From: a virus
IMG/VR virus record: IMGVR_UViG_3300045738_001838
Span: 1 to 43,952 of that record
Length of the DNA stretch: 43,952 nt
Direction: 5' to 3' (one strand)
This document shows, in pieces, positions 38,142 through 43,952 of this stretch. The first letter of the stretch is position 1. Every line of letters begins with the position of its first letter. A program made the position numbers and the translations under genes. The notes beneath the pieces were generated by a model that saw only the letters and a list, made by a program, of their open reading frames with translations, made no database searches and was not told where the DNA came from.

Positions 38142-39029
38142 ATGAAAACAATTGGAATAGTAGGAAATACTTACGTAGGGGCGGCAACATCTCTGCTCGG
38201 GAACCATCACGCTATGAGCGAAAAAGAAACGAAGATGCTTCTTTATGATGAAGATCCTGCGTTGTGCAGTCACGAGGGCATCACAATGAGAGTTTTATCT
38301 GATGCTTGTGATTTCATTTTTATATGCATCCCTACGCCCATGTCTCCAGACGGAGGATGCTCGACATATGAAGTCAAGAAAGCTGTTTTTGAGCTTTTAG
38401 ACAGCGGATACGATTCAGAAAGGATAGTAGTTCGATCCACCGTATCTGTTGGAACCTGTAAAGATCTAGGGGTTATGTTTATGCCGGAATTTTTGACGGA
38501 AAGTAAATGGAAGGAAGATTTTATTAATCAAGGTGACTGGATTTTAGGAACTAACGATAGAGACGATTCATTAAGAGATGGGGTGTGTTCTATTTTTGAA
38601 AGAGCTTTCGATAATAACATCTTACTAAAACGTCCAAAAATACATTTTACGACCACCGAGGAGGCGGAGTTGACCAAATATGTTCGAAACTGTTTCTTTG
38701 CCACCAAGATTTCATTTTTTAATGAGATAAATAGCTTTTGTGAATTTCATAAAATAGACTATGCCCGCGTAAGAGATATGACTGTTTTGGACGACAGAAT
38801 TGCCGACAGCCATACCATGGTTCCGGGTCCGGACGGTAAAAAGGGTTTTGGTGGCCCATCTTTACCGAAAGACATGATTGCTTTTCAAAGTCAACTATCA
38901 AAAGTTTCATCTCTTTTAGGTCTTGGATGTGGACTAATAAAGTCTAGCATTTTGCGAAACAATAAAATAGACAGACCCGAAAAAGACTGGCAAAAGGACA
39001 GCTCAGAATCGTTTTTTAATAAAAAGTAA
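38142..39029 (+). CDS. UDP-glucose/GDP-mannose dehydrogenase-like, catalytic Cys replaced by Ser
   Basis: 295 residues. GIVGNTYVGAAT is the NAD-binding glycine motif; FICIPTPMSPDG, STVSVGTCKDLG and EEAELTKYVRNCFFATKISFFNE are family motifs. The active-site segment is GFGGPSLPKD: the invariant Cys of GFGGxCxPKD is Ser240. The C-terminal UDP-binding domain is missing (about 390-450 residues normally). The oxidation of a sugar to uronate would be impaired without Cys, so a changed reaction is likely. It follows the small basic gene by 13 nt and has no close partner. Confidence 0.82.
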   Translation: MKTIGIVGNTYVGAATSLLGNHHAMSEKETKMLLYDEDPALCSHEGITMRVLSDACDFIFICIPTPMSPDGGCSTYEVKKAVFELLDSGYDSERIVVRSTVSVGTCKDLGVMFMPEFLTESKWKEDFINQGDWILGTNDRDDSLRDGVCSIFERAFDNNILLKRPKIHFTTTEEAELTKYVRNCFFATKISFFNEINSFCEFHKIDYARVRDMTVLDDRIADSHTMVPGPDGKKGFGGPSLPKDMIAFQSQLSKVSSLLGLGCGLIKSSILRNNKIDRPEKDWQKDSSESFFNKK

Positions 39030-39073
39030 ATTTTTTGTAAAAAATAAAGCGCTGCTCCTAAAATAAAGCAGTT

Positions 39074-40015
39074 ATGAAAAAACTAGCAGCACTACTCTTA
39101 TTAGGTTTCACCCTTACTCTTTCTTCGTACGCTGGTGAAAAGAAACAATCTGTCGCAGAACATCTTCAAAATGTATCTGTTACGATCAGATCAGAAGGCG
39201 CATTTAGCGCGGGCGAAGGCTCGGGGGTAATCTTCACTAGGAAGGACTCTAAAGGAAATTTAGTAAACTTTATTTGGACCGCCGCCCATGTCGTAGACAA
39301 TCTTCGACTGACAAAGCGCGTTTTAGTTGATGGCACATACAAAACCGTCGTACATTTTAAAGATCCTGTCGTTATTAAGGAAATTCGTCAAAACGGCAGA
39401 ACCGTAGGCCGTCTTCAAATGGATGCGGAGGTGCTAAAATATTCCGAAAGTGAAGATGGGCACGATCTCGCATTACTTCGCGTTCGTAAGTTTAATTTTG
39501 TAACGGATAGCGTTGTATTTTACCTTGATAAAGCAATTCCGCCTTTGGGCACAGACCTCCTGCACGTTGGCTCCCTGCTAGGCCAAATGGGGGCAAATTC
39601 TATGACAGACGGAATCTATTCGCAGCACGGCAGGATTTTAAAAAATTTAAACAAGCGCATCTTTGATCAGACTACTTGTACGGCGTTTCCGGGTTCTAGT
39701 GGCGGTGGAGTGTTCTTAAAGCATGATGAAAATGCAAAATACGTAGGGATGTTGGTTCGTGGAGCGGGGGAAGGGTTTAATTTAATCGTACCTATACGCA
39801 GGATGGTCGAGTACTGCCAAGAGAACAAAATCATGTGGGCCCTAGATAAAAACGTACCAATGCCCACGGAAGCCGAGCTAAAGGAAATGCCTATTGAAAA
39901 CACTCCCAAAGAAAAAGAAGAAGAGGGGGACGCGGAAAAAGAAGCGGTCAAAAAGATGTTTCCGTTTATGCTTAGGGTGACTTACCCTAAAATAATACTA
40001 ATAAAGGAAAGGTAA
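39074..40015 (+). CDS. Secreted trypsin-like serine protease
   Basis: 313 residues. Signal peptide KKLAALLLLGFTLTLSSYA (cleavage near 20). Catalytic triad H72 (WTAAHVVD), D131 (GHDLALLRV), S209 (FPGSSGGGVF). The layout is S1C/DegP-like without a PDZ domain; the C-terminus carries an acidic Lys/Glu-rich segment (about 275-295). It would act in the periplasm or outside. A leader candidate TTGTAA-TAAAAT lies upstream; terminator at 40037. Confidence 0.9.
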   Translation: MKKLAALLLLGFTLTLSSYAGEKKQSVAEHLQNVSVTIRSEGAFSAGEGSGVIFTRKDSKGNLVNFIWTAAHVVDNLRLTKRVLVDGTYKTVVHFKDPVVIKEIRQNGRTVGRLQMDAEVLKYSESEDGHDLALLRVRKFNFVTDSVVFYLDKAIPPLGTDLLHVGSLLGQMGANSMTDGIYSQHGRILKNLNKRIFDQTTCTAFPGSSGGGVFLKHDENAKYVGMLVRGAGEGFNLIVPIRRMVEYCQENKIMWALDKNVPMPTEAELKEMPIENTPKEKEEEGDAEKEAVKKMFPFMLRVTYPKIILIKER

Positions 40016-40036
40016 CTCAGTAAACACAACAAAATT

Positions 40037-40067
40037 AAGCGTGACCCCAAGGTGTCGCGCTTTTTTT
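40037..40067 (+). terminator. Rho-independent terminator
   Basis: AAGCGTGAC (40037-40045) pairs with GTCGCGCTT (40054-40062) with loop CCCAAGGT, then TTTTT. Confidence 0.9.
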
Positions 40068-40093
40068 GTACCAATCTGGTTTTAGAGTGTAAT
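40066..40093 (+). promoter_or_regulatory. Promoter with TGTAAT -10
   Basis: TTGTAC (40066-40071), 16-bp spacer, TGTAAT (40088-40093), directly after the terminator. The gene at 40119 has an AAGGAG SD, so this one is not leaderless. Confidence 0.6.
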
Positions 40094-40118
40094 ATAACAC
40101 AAGGAGAAAGGATAAATT

Positions 40119-40478
40119 ATGAAAAAACTACTGCTGATTGTCGCCTCAACCCTCGCAATTGGCTGTCCTTCGACTAATCTTCATGCGCCTCCGCTGTCAC
40201 CGCCAACGACGCCTTGGGTCAATCCGCTGGGTAATCCGACCTATGTGGTTCACGTAAAGGGGCTGGTGTGTCCATCTTGCGCAGTTGGACTAAAAAAAGG
40301 ATTAATGAAATTGCCCTTTATTAAATCAATACACGTTAATTATAATACGGGCGTCACCTTAATATACGAAGTAGACAATCGTATTGATCATAAAGGCATC
40401 AGAAAATTTGACGAGGCTCGAATTACAAAAGCCATCAAAGACAGTGGGTATGAAGTAAGCAAATTTAAGGAGAAATAA
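40119..40478 (+). CDS. Exported HMA-domain metal-binding lipoprotein
   Basis: 119 residues. Lipobox-type signal LLLIVASTLAIGC (Cys16). A Pro-rich linker leads to a heavy-metal-associated fold from about residue 42 with GLVCPSCAVGL (metal CxxC), and the HMA end DSGYEVSKF. Resembles MerP/CopZ/Atx1-like chaperones but membrane-tethered. It may bind copper, zinc or mercury outside the cytoplasm. Its own terminator/promoter pair lies upstream, and it is followed 3 nt later by a Cys-rich protein. Confidence 0.82.
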   Translation: MKKLLLIVASTLAIGCPSTNLHAPPLSPPTTPWVNPLGNPTYVVHVKGLVCPSCAVGLKKGLMKLPFIKSIHVNYNTGVTLIYEVDNRIDHKGIRKFDEARITKAIKDSGYEVSKFKEK

Positions 40479-40481
40479 ATA

Positions 40482-40685
40482 ATGAGCACATGGAGTTCAG
40501 GAATAGGAAAATTTAAAAAGAAAGACCCAAGCCATGGATGGCTTGGCAAAAAAATTAGTAATTGGTGGTGCAATGTAGGTTTGTGCAACATGGATACCTG
40601 CACGAACAAAGAGTATCATCAGGGAAATATCCCCAATAATTGTTGCAATAAAAACTGCGGCTGTCACTCTAAAAAAGATAAATAA
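40482..40685 (+). CDS. Small Cys-rich protein
   Basis: 67 residues with seven Cys (C30, C35, C40, C54, C55, C59, C61), mostly in WWCNVGLCNMDTC and NNCCNKNCGC. Density suggests metal binding or disulfides. It lies 3 nt after the HMA lipoprotein, so metal handling is a fair inference. No family recognised. Confidence 0.6.
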   Translation: MSTWSSGIGKFKKKDPSHGWLGKKISNWWCNVGLCNMDTCTNKEYHQGNIPNNCCNKNCGCHSKKDK

Positions 40686-40705
40686 TTAACTTAGGAGAAC
40701 TCAAA

Positions 40706-41437
40706 ATGTCTGAAGAAAAAGAACAAAAAAAATCACCGGAAGAAATTCAAGCCGAACTGAAACTAAAAGAGGCCGAGACGCGCAGGACAGAAGCCGAAGC
40801 AAGAAAAACCGAAGCTGAAGCTGCTAAAGCCGAACTTGAAGCCCACAAAGCCCAAATGGACTACGACAAAGCGGTGGCAATTAGAAAAAAAGAATTGTCC
40901 ATTGACGAGGAAAATCATCTTTATAGATTTTCTGGCTCCGTCGGAGAAGCCTCGGTAAGAAAATGCATTACCAAGCTTACAGAGTGGTCTCGTCTTGACT
41001 CCAAGTGTAAAGTGGAAATAGTATTTTCATCTCCCGGGGGAAGCATCATTGATGGTTTTGAATTGTTTGATTTTATTCAAGACTTGAGATTAGCTGGCCA
41101 TCACGTAACTACAGGCTCGCTGGGCATGGCGGCATCTATGGCCGGCATTCTTCTTCAGGCTGGCGATCACCGCTGGATAGGTCACCAATGTTGGTTAATG
41201 ATTCACAGGGCTGCGTTTGGAGTAATTGGTAAGACATACGAAATAGAAGACGAAGTAAAACTCGTAAAACGTATTGAAGGAAGAATCTTAGACATATTTA
41301 CGAAAAGGTCAAAACTTACAAGACTAAAAATTAAAAGGAACTGGGATCGTAAAGATTGGTGGATTGACGCAGACGAATGCGTGACTTACGGCTTGGTGGA
41401 TGAAATTAGAGGGATGATGCCAGAATCCAAAAAATAA
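40706..41437 (+). CDS. ClpP-like serine protease with N-terminal coiled coil
   Basis: 243 residues. A Glu/Ala/Lys coiled coil with AEARKTEAEAAKAE repeats (11-65) precedes a ClpP/SDH fold: SSPGGSIIDGFE, GMAASMAG (S144), MIHRAAFG (H167) and D217 in KDWWIDADECVTYGLVDEI; the triad is complete. Phage relatives mature capsids, whereas true ClpP needs an ATPase; no ClpX is seen. Which of these it does cannot be decided. SD GGAG upstream; terminator follows. Confidence 0.9.
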   Translation: MSEEKEQKKSPEEIQAELKLKEAETRRTEAEARKTEAEAAKAELEAHKAQMDYDKAVAIRKKELSIDEENHLYRFSGSVGEASVRKCITKLTEWSRLDSKCKVEIVFSSPGGSIIDGFELFDFIQDLRLAGHHVTTGSLGMAASMAGILLQAGDHRWIGHQCWLMIHRAAFGVIGKTYEIEDEVKLVKRIEGRILDIFTKRSKLTRLKIKRNWDRKDWWIDADECVTYGLVDEIRGMMPESKK

Positions 41438-41470
41438 ACAGCGGCGACCATCGCTGACTGACCAAATAAT

Positions 41471-41498
41471 ACCCTCGTTGCGGCGGGGGTGTTTTTTT
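41471..41498 (+). terminator. Rho-independent terminator
   Basis: ACCCTCG (41471-41477) pairs with CGGGGGT (41484-41490), loop TTGCGG, then GTTTTTTT. Confidence 0.88.
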
Positions 41499-41504
41499 AA
41501 TAAG

Positions 41505-41510
41505 TGTAAT
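41505..41510 (+). promoter_or_regulatory. Candidate -10 box GTGTAAT after terminator
   Basis: AAGTGTAATCATATGCATG puts TGTAAT 7 nt before ATG 41518, immediately after the terminator; same spacing as at 20774 and 19786. Confidence 0.45.
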
Positions 41511-41517
41511 CATATGC

Positions 41518-41697
41518 ATGAAAGACTTGGAGATAAATGGAATTAGAGTCAGGGTCACCAAGTACAAAGTTACAATTTACGACGACAACGACAAAATTGG
41601 GGTAGAGCAGGCTGAGGCCATAGCCATTTACCTAAGGGACGAAGGCTTTATTAAAAAAGATGAATTTCCAATAGAAATAATCAAGACTGAAGAATAG
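41518..41697 (+). CDS. Small hypothetical protein
   Basis: 59 residues (MKDLEINGIRVRVTKYKVTI...), compact mixed alpha/beta, acidic at the end. No family. First gene after the terminator; likely leaderless. It ends two nt before TATAAATA-like sequence (41698-41705), which equals the T4 late promoter box, though chance is possible in AT-rich DNA. Confidence 0.6.
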   Translation: MKDLEINGIRVRVTKYKVTIYDDNDKIGVEQAEAIAIYLRDEGFIKKDEFPIEIIKTEE

Positions 41698-41731
41698 TAT
41701 AAATAAATATTAATAATTATTGTCAAATGAT

Positions 41732-41884
41732 ATGAGAACTAGAGATAAATGTTACGTTATTAAAGATAAAAAAACGAAAAGGCTCCAAGGCGCGTTTCCT
41801 TACACAAAAGAGGGGAAGGCCAAAGCTAAAAAATATTTAAAAAAAATCAACGGAGATAAAAACTTTGAAATACTAGAACAATGA
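41732..41884 (+). CDS. Small basic hypothetical protein
   Basis: 50 residues (MRTRDKCYVIKDKKTKRLQG...), Lys-rich, small beta-hairpin-like start. It overlaps the next start by ATGA (41881), supporting translation. TATAAATA lies 26 nt before its ATG. Function unknown. Confidence 0.6.
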   Translation: MRTRDKCYVIKDKKTKRLQGAFPYTKEGKAKAKKYLKKINGDKNFEILEQ

Positions 41885-42144
41885 ACGAAGACTTCTTAAA
41901 TAAGGTTAAACTCTCTAAAGAAAGCATAGATTGGTGGATGGATGAAAGCGTTCAAACAGCTTTTGAGGCTGAAGAAATATGGTGGCTTTATGACATGGGG
42001 GAATTAACGGAAGAAGAATTGCTTGTAAAAACTAAAGAGCTTGACGACAGGATACTCTACCTTATGGCTAAAGGAGGCTTTGAAAACAGAAACCTATTTG
42101 AAACATTTACCAAGGAAATTGAAAATGAAGAAAAGCCCAAGTAA
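41881..42144 (+). CDS. Hypothetical acidic helical protein
   Basis: 87 residues, MNEDFLNKVKLSKESIDWWM..., acidic, helical, no membrane segment. Overlaps the following gene by 20 nt. No family recognised. Confidence 0.62.
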   Translation: MNEDFLNKVKLSKESIDWWMDESVQTAFEAEEIWWLYDMGELTEEELLVKTKELDDRILYLMAKGGFENRNLFETFTKEIENEEKPK

Positions 42145-42391
42145 AAAAGTTTTCGTATCCTCTAAGTCTGACCGAGGAATATTGGTAAAAATTTTAAATC
42201 AAAGAGTTTCGTTATCCTTTTGGGGGAATGATAACCCTAAAAATATATCATTTTCGAAAGAAGAGGCTTTAGATTTTTGTGAATATATAGTAGAAGAAAC
42301 CAACGAAGCCCCATTAACCGATCAAACCATGTTCGACGACGCGTTTAGCGACATGAAAAGAATTTTACCGAAAACACACTTCACAAAATGA
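42125..42391 (+). CDS. Hypothetical protein
   Basis: 88 residues from ATG 42125 (MKKSPSKKVFVSSKSDRG); the longer frame starting 42041 would overlap far more of the previous gene and is rejected. Strand-rich start then helix EEALDFCEYIVEET. No family recognised. Confidence 0.6.
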   Translation: MKKSPSKKVFVSSKSDRGILVKILNQRVSLSFWGNDNPKNISFSKEEALDFCEYIVEETNEAPLTDQTMFDDAFSDMKRILPKTHFTK

Positions 42392-42397
42392 AAAGAC

Positions 42398-42682
42398 ATG
42401 TTAAAAGCAGAGATAGTAAACCCAACGACAAGAAAGGCTAAGATAGCCTGTTCGGTTTGCGATTTATTCTATTCTGCTAGAGATTACAAAATTCTTTACG
42501 AAAACCAAAAGCTTGCGTTTTTTAAAATTAAGTTTCCCGAAAAAAGGAAAAAAACCTATTGCCACGATTGCCTCTATAAATCTGTCGCCGAATGCATGGG
42601 TGTGCTTCCTTATATGGATCTTGAGATGATAACGATGGAATCCACAATAGTCGTTACTTTTTATAAAGAAAAAGACCCTTGA
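42398..42682 (+). CDS. Zinc-ribbon-like hypothetical protein
   Basis: 94 residues with CSVC (18-21) and CHDC (55-58), a CxxC...CxxC zinc ribbon, then a Cys at CMG. Function unknown, could bind nucleic acid or protein. Lies upstream of the sigma factor by 19 nt. Confidence 0.65.
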   Translation: MLKAEIVNPTTRKAKIACSVCDLFYSARDYKILYENQKLAFFKIKFPEKRKKTYCHDCLYKSVAECMGVLPYMDLEMITMESTIVVTFYKEKDP

Positions 42683-42701
42683 TTTCTTCTGTCGATAGCT
42701 T

Positions 42702-43307
42702 ATGATAATGACAGTGGAAAAATATAATAAATTGTCTGAGAGCTCTTTAATTAAAAAAGCGAAGATGGGCGATACAGAAGCTTTCGAAGAGCTTGTGTTC
42801 AGATCTAAGGATTATCTTACGAATTGGATCCATAGAAAAACTAAGAACGAGAACGAAACTGAAGAAATTTTACAGATTACCTATATAAAGTGTTGGAAGT
42901 ATATCAAAAGCTTCAAAGGAAAATCTGGTTTTAAAACTTGGGCCTGTTCGGTTAGTAGGAACCTTTTTATAGACATGCTTAGGAAGAAGCTGAGAAACCG
43001 AGAAACATCATTAGAAGAATCAGAGTTCGCATACAATTATTCTAGCTCAACTCCCCACGCAAGTCACGAGCTACTAAAGAATGAAGATTTAAAAATTATA
43101 TTAAACGAAGTACTTGATGATCTCCCCAAAATACATAGAGACGTTTTGTCTTGTTTCGCCATAGAGGAGCTTTCTTATCAAGAGATTTCAAAAAAACTTT
43201 GTTGCTCCGTTGGCACAGTTATGTCTAGGCTTTTTTACGCAAGAAAAAAGGCGCAAGCGCTTGTTAAAAAAAATAAAGAATTTAAACATTATGGGTATGG
43301 TAAGTAA
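42702..43307 (+). CDS. ECF-type RNA polymerase sigma factor
   Basis: 201 residues (Met3 at 42708 is an alternative start). Sigma region 2: AFEELVFRSKDYLTNWIHRKTKN, EEILQITYIKCWKYIKSFKG, FKTWACSVSRNLFIDMLRK. Sigma region 4: LDDLPKIHRDVLSCFAIEELSYQEISKKL and SVGTVMSRLFYARKK. It has no region 3, so ECF type. It would redirect host RNA polymerase, maybe to the GTGTAAT boxes or late genes; that link is untested. Overlaps the next gene by 17 nt. Confidence 0.9.
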   Translation: MIMTVEKYNKLSESSLIKKAKMGDTEAFEELVFRSKDYLTNWIHRKTKNENETEEILQITYIKCWKYIKSFKGKSGFKTWACSVSRNLFIDMLRKKLRNRETSLEESEFAYNYSSSTPHASHELLKNEDLKIILNEVLDDLPKIHRDVLSCFAIEELSYQEISKKLCCSVGTVMSRLFYARKKAQALVKKNKEFKHYGYGK

Positions 43308-43887
43308 AATAATTTGCGAAAAAATCTTGCCGATACCTTGGGAGGATTTTTCAGAAGAAGAAACAAAATTCCTCAATAAAACACAGTGGGACGAACTGGA
43401 GTTTTACACTTCTTCTTTTCTTGATTACGGCCTTGAACCAAACTTTTTTTCCACTTATACAATCACTGAAGATGGGCAGTTTTATAAAAACTTAATAAAA
43501 ATAAAAGTAGAAAAAAATAAAGAAGGCGAGGCCATCTATGACGAAGTACCCGCCGGTATAGAAAGACAGGACTTTACTGGAGAAATACACTTTAGCAGCG
43601 CCATTTTAGGCGAGGAGGATTATGATTACGATATGACATTTAGCGCTCTTTTTTACAAGGGGGAGCTTAAGGAACTTAATTTAGAGGATTGGAGCAAATT
43701 AGATAACAAAAAAAGAAAAGCAGCAATAGCTGAAATCACAAGGCAACTTAAAAAAAAGCCTACTCGGCCGAATGTGGTAGTCTATTTCATAAGTTGGACA
43801 TTAATGAAAGTTATTGGTTTGATAAAATGGATTTTATTTTGGGTTTTCAAGATAATAGTAAAAATAGAAATGTGGATTACTAAATGA
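43291..43887 (+). CDS. Hypothetical membrane-associated protein downstream of the sigma factor
   Basis: 198 residues from ATG 43291 (another Met two codons later); an upstream frame start at 43210 would lie inside the sigma gene and is rejected. Acidic soluble region, then a hydrophobic C-terminus at about 165-192 (VVVYFISWTLMKVIGLIKWI...). In ECF systems a membrane anti-sigma often follows the sigma gene; here the membrane segment is C-terminal. An anti-sigma role is possible but unproved. Confidence 0.65.
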   Translation: MGMVSKIICEKILPIPWEDFSEEETKFLNKTQWDELEFYTSSFLDYGLEPNFFSTYTITEDGQFYKNLIKIKVEKNKEGEAIYDEVPAGIERQDFTGEIHFSSAILGEEDYDYDMTFSALFYKGELKELNLEDWSKLDNKKRKAAIAEITRQLKKKPTRPNVVVYFISWTLMKVIGLIKWILFWVFKIIVKIEMWITK

Positions 43888-43952
43888 CGACCCCAAAGTT
43901 AATTGTTGCCGTACGCTCTCCCCTGCAAATGAAAAGACGCAGGGAACTTGTA
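43884..43952 (+). CDS. Partial CDS, N-terminus only, runs off right edge
   Basis: ATG at 43884 overlaps the TGA of the preceding gene (ATGA). 23 codons, MTTPKLIVAVRSPLQMKRRR..., stay open to the edge. No family can be assigned. Confidence 0.6.
   Translation, partial: MTTPKLIVAVRSPLQMKRRRELV

Noticed and set aside
41698-41705. T4-like late promoter TATAAATA
   Set aside because: Exact match but a single isolated occurrence before genes in AT-rich DNA; not enough to claim a promoter.

Overview
The window looks like one arm of a large tailed double-stranded DNA phage. It encodes its own replisome (DNA polymerase III-type alpha subunit, proofreading exonuclease, DnaB-like helicase, TOPRIM primase, RecA, probable ssDNA-binding protein), nucleotide supply (class I ribonucleotide reductase, dCMP deaminase, dNMP kinase), two sigma factors, nine tRNAs and a complete tmRNA. 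Genes are packed with ATGA/TAATG overlaps and many are small membrane or unknown proteins. No capsid, tail or terminase gene was recognised, except that a ClpP-like protease could be a head maturation protease, so assignment to a phage is an inference from gene content and density. Lipoproteins, an ExbB/ExbD-like pair and exported proteins suggest a Gram-negative host.

Layout. From 1 to about 32.2 kb nearly everything is on the minus strand. It comprises glycosyltransferases, SSB and the split polymerase operon (0-8.4 kb); a lysine-dehydrogenase-like enzyme, an ExbD/ExbB/FKBP envelope cluster, an aldehyde dehydrogenase and a VOC protein (8.5-14.4 kb); primase, helicase, an EDxHD-like nuclease, tmRNA and recA (14.4-19.1 kb); small membrane genes (19.1-20.6 kb); the ribonucleotide reductase operon (22.9-26.8 kb); surface-glycan enzymes (26.9-29.6 kb); a sigma factor, dNMP kinase and a structured intergenic region (29.9-31.6 kb). 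A plus-strand island at 20.77-22.61 kb encodes small membrane proteins, a lipoprotein and a signal peptidase I. At 32.2 kb divergent promoters switch the main direction to plus. The plus arm holds a DNA-binding protein, dCMP deaminase, zincin, SET-domain protein, the tRNA cluster (interrupted by a minus-strand HAD/SpeD-like operon and an HNH nuclease), a sugar-nucleotide dehydrogenase, a secreted serine protease, a metal-binding pair, a ClpP-like protease and an ECF-type sigma factor.

Regulation visible in the sequence. At least nine sites fit a sigma70-like promoter, most with exactly 16 bp between a TTG-type -35 and a TATACT/TATAAT-type -10. Several -10 boxes lie only 6-11 nt before an ATG, which would make the mRNAs leaderless. 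A second recurring box, (A)GTGTAAT, sits at the same distance from several other starts. Many other genes use a GGAG-type Shine-Dalgarno followed by AATAATTATG.

Most notable: a tmRNA with a 35-codon tag that ends in Glu; a DNA polymerase III alpha split exactly between PHP and polymerase domains; an NrdB with Ile where the radical Tyr should be but metal-ligand spacing identical to Chlamydia R2; an ExbB/ExbD-like pair with a beta-sandwich fusion beside an FKBP; a repeated 44-nt element with a covarying stem; and a roughly 475-nt structured intergenic region with mutually exclusive pairings.
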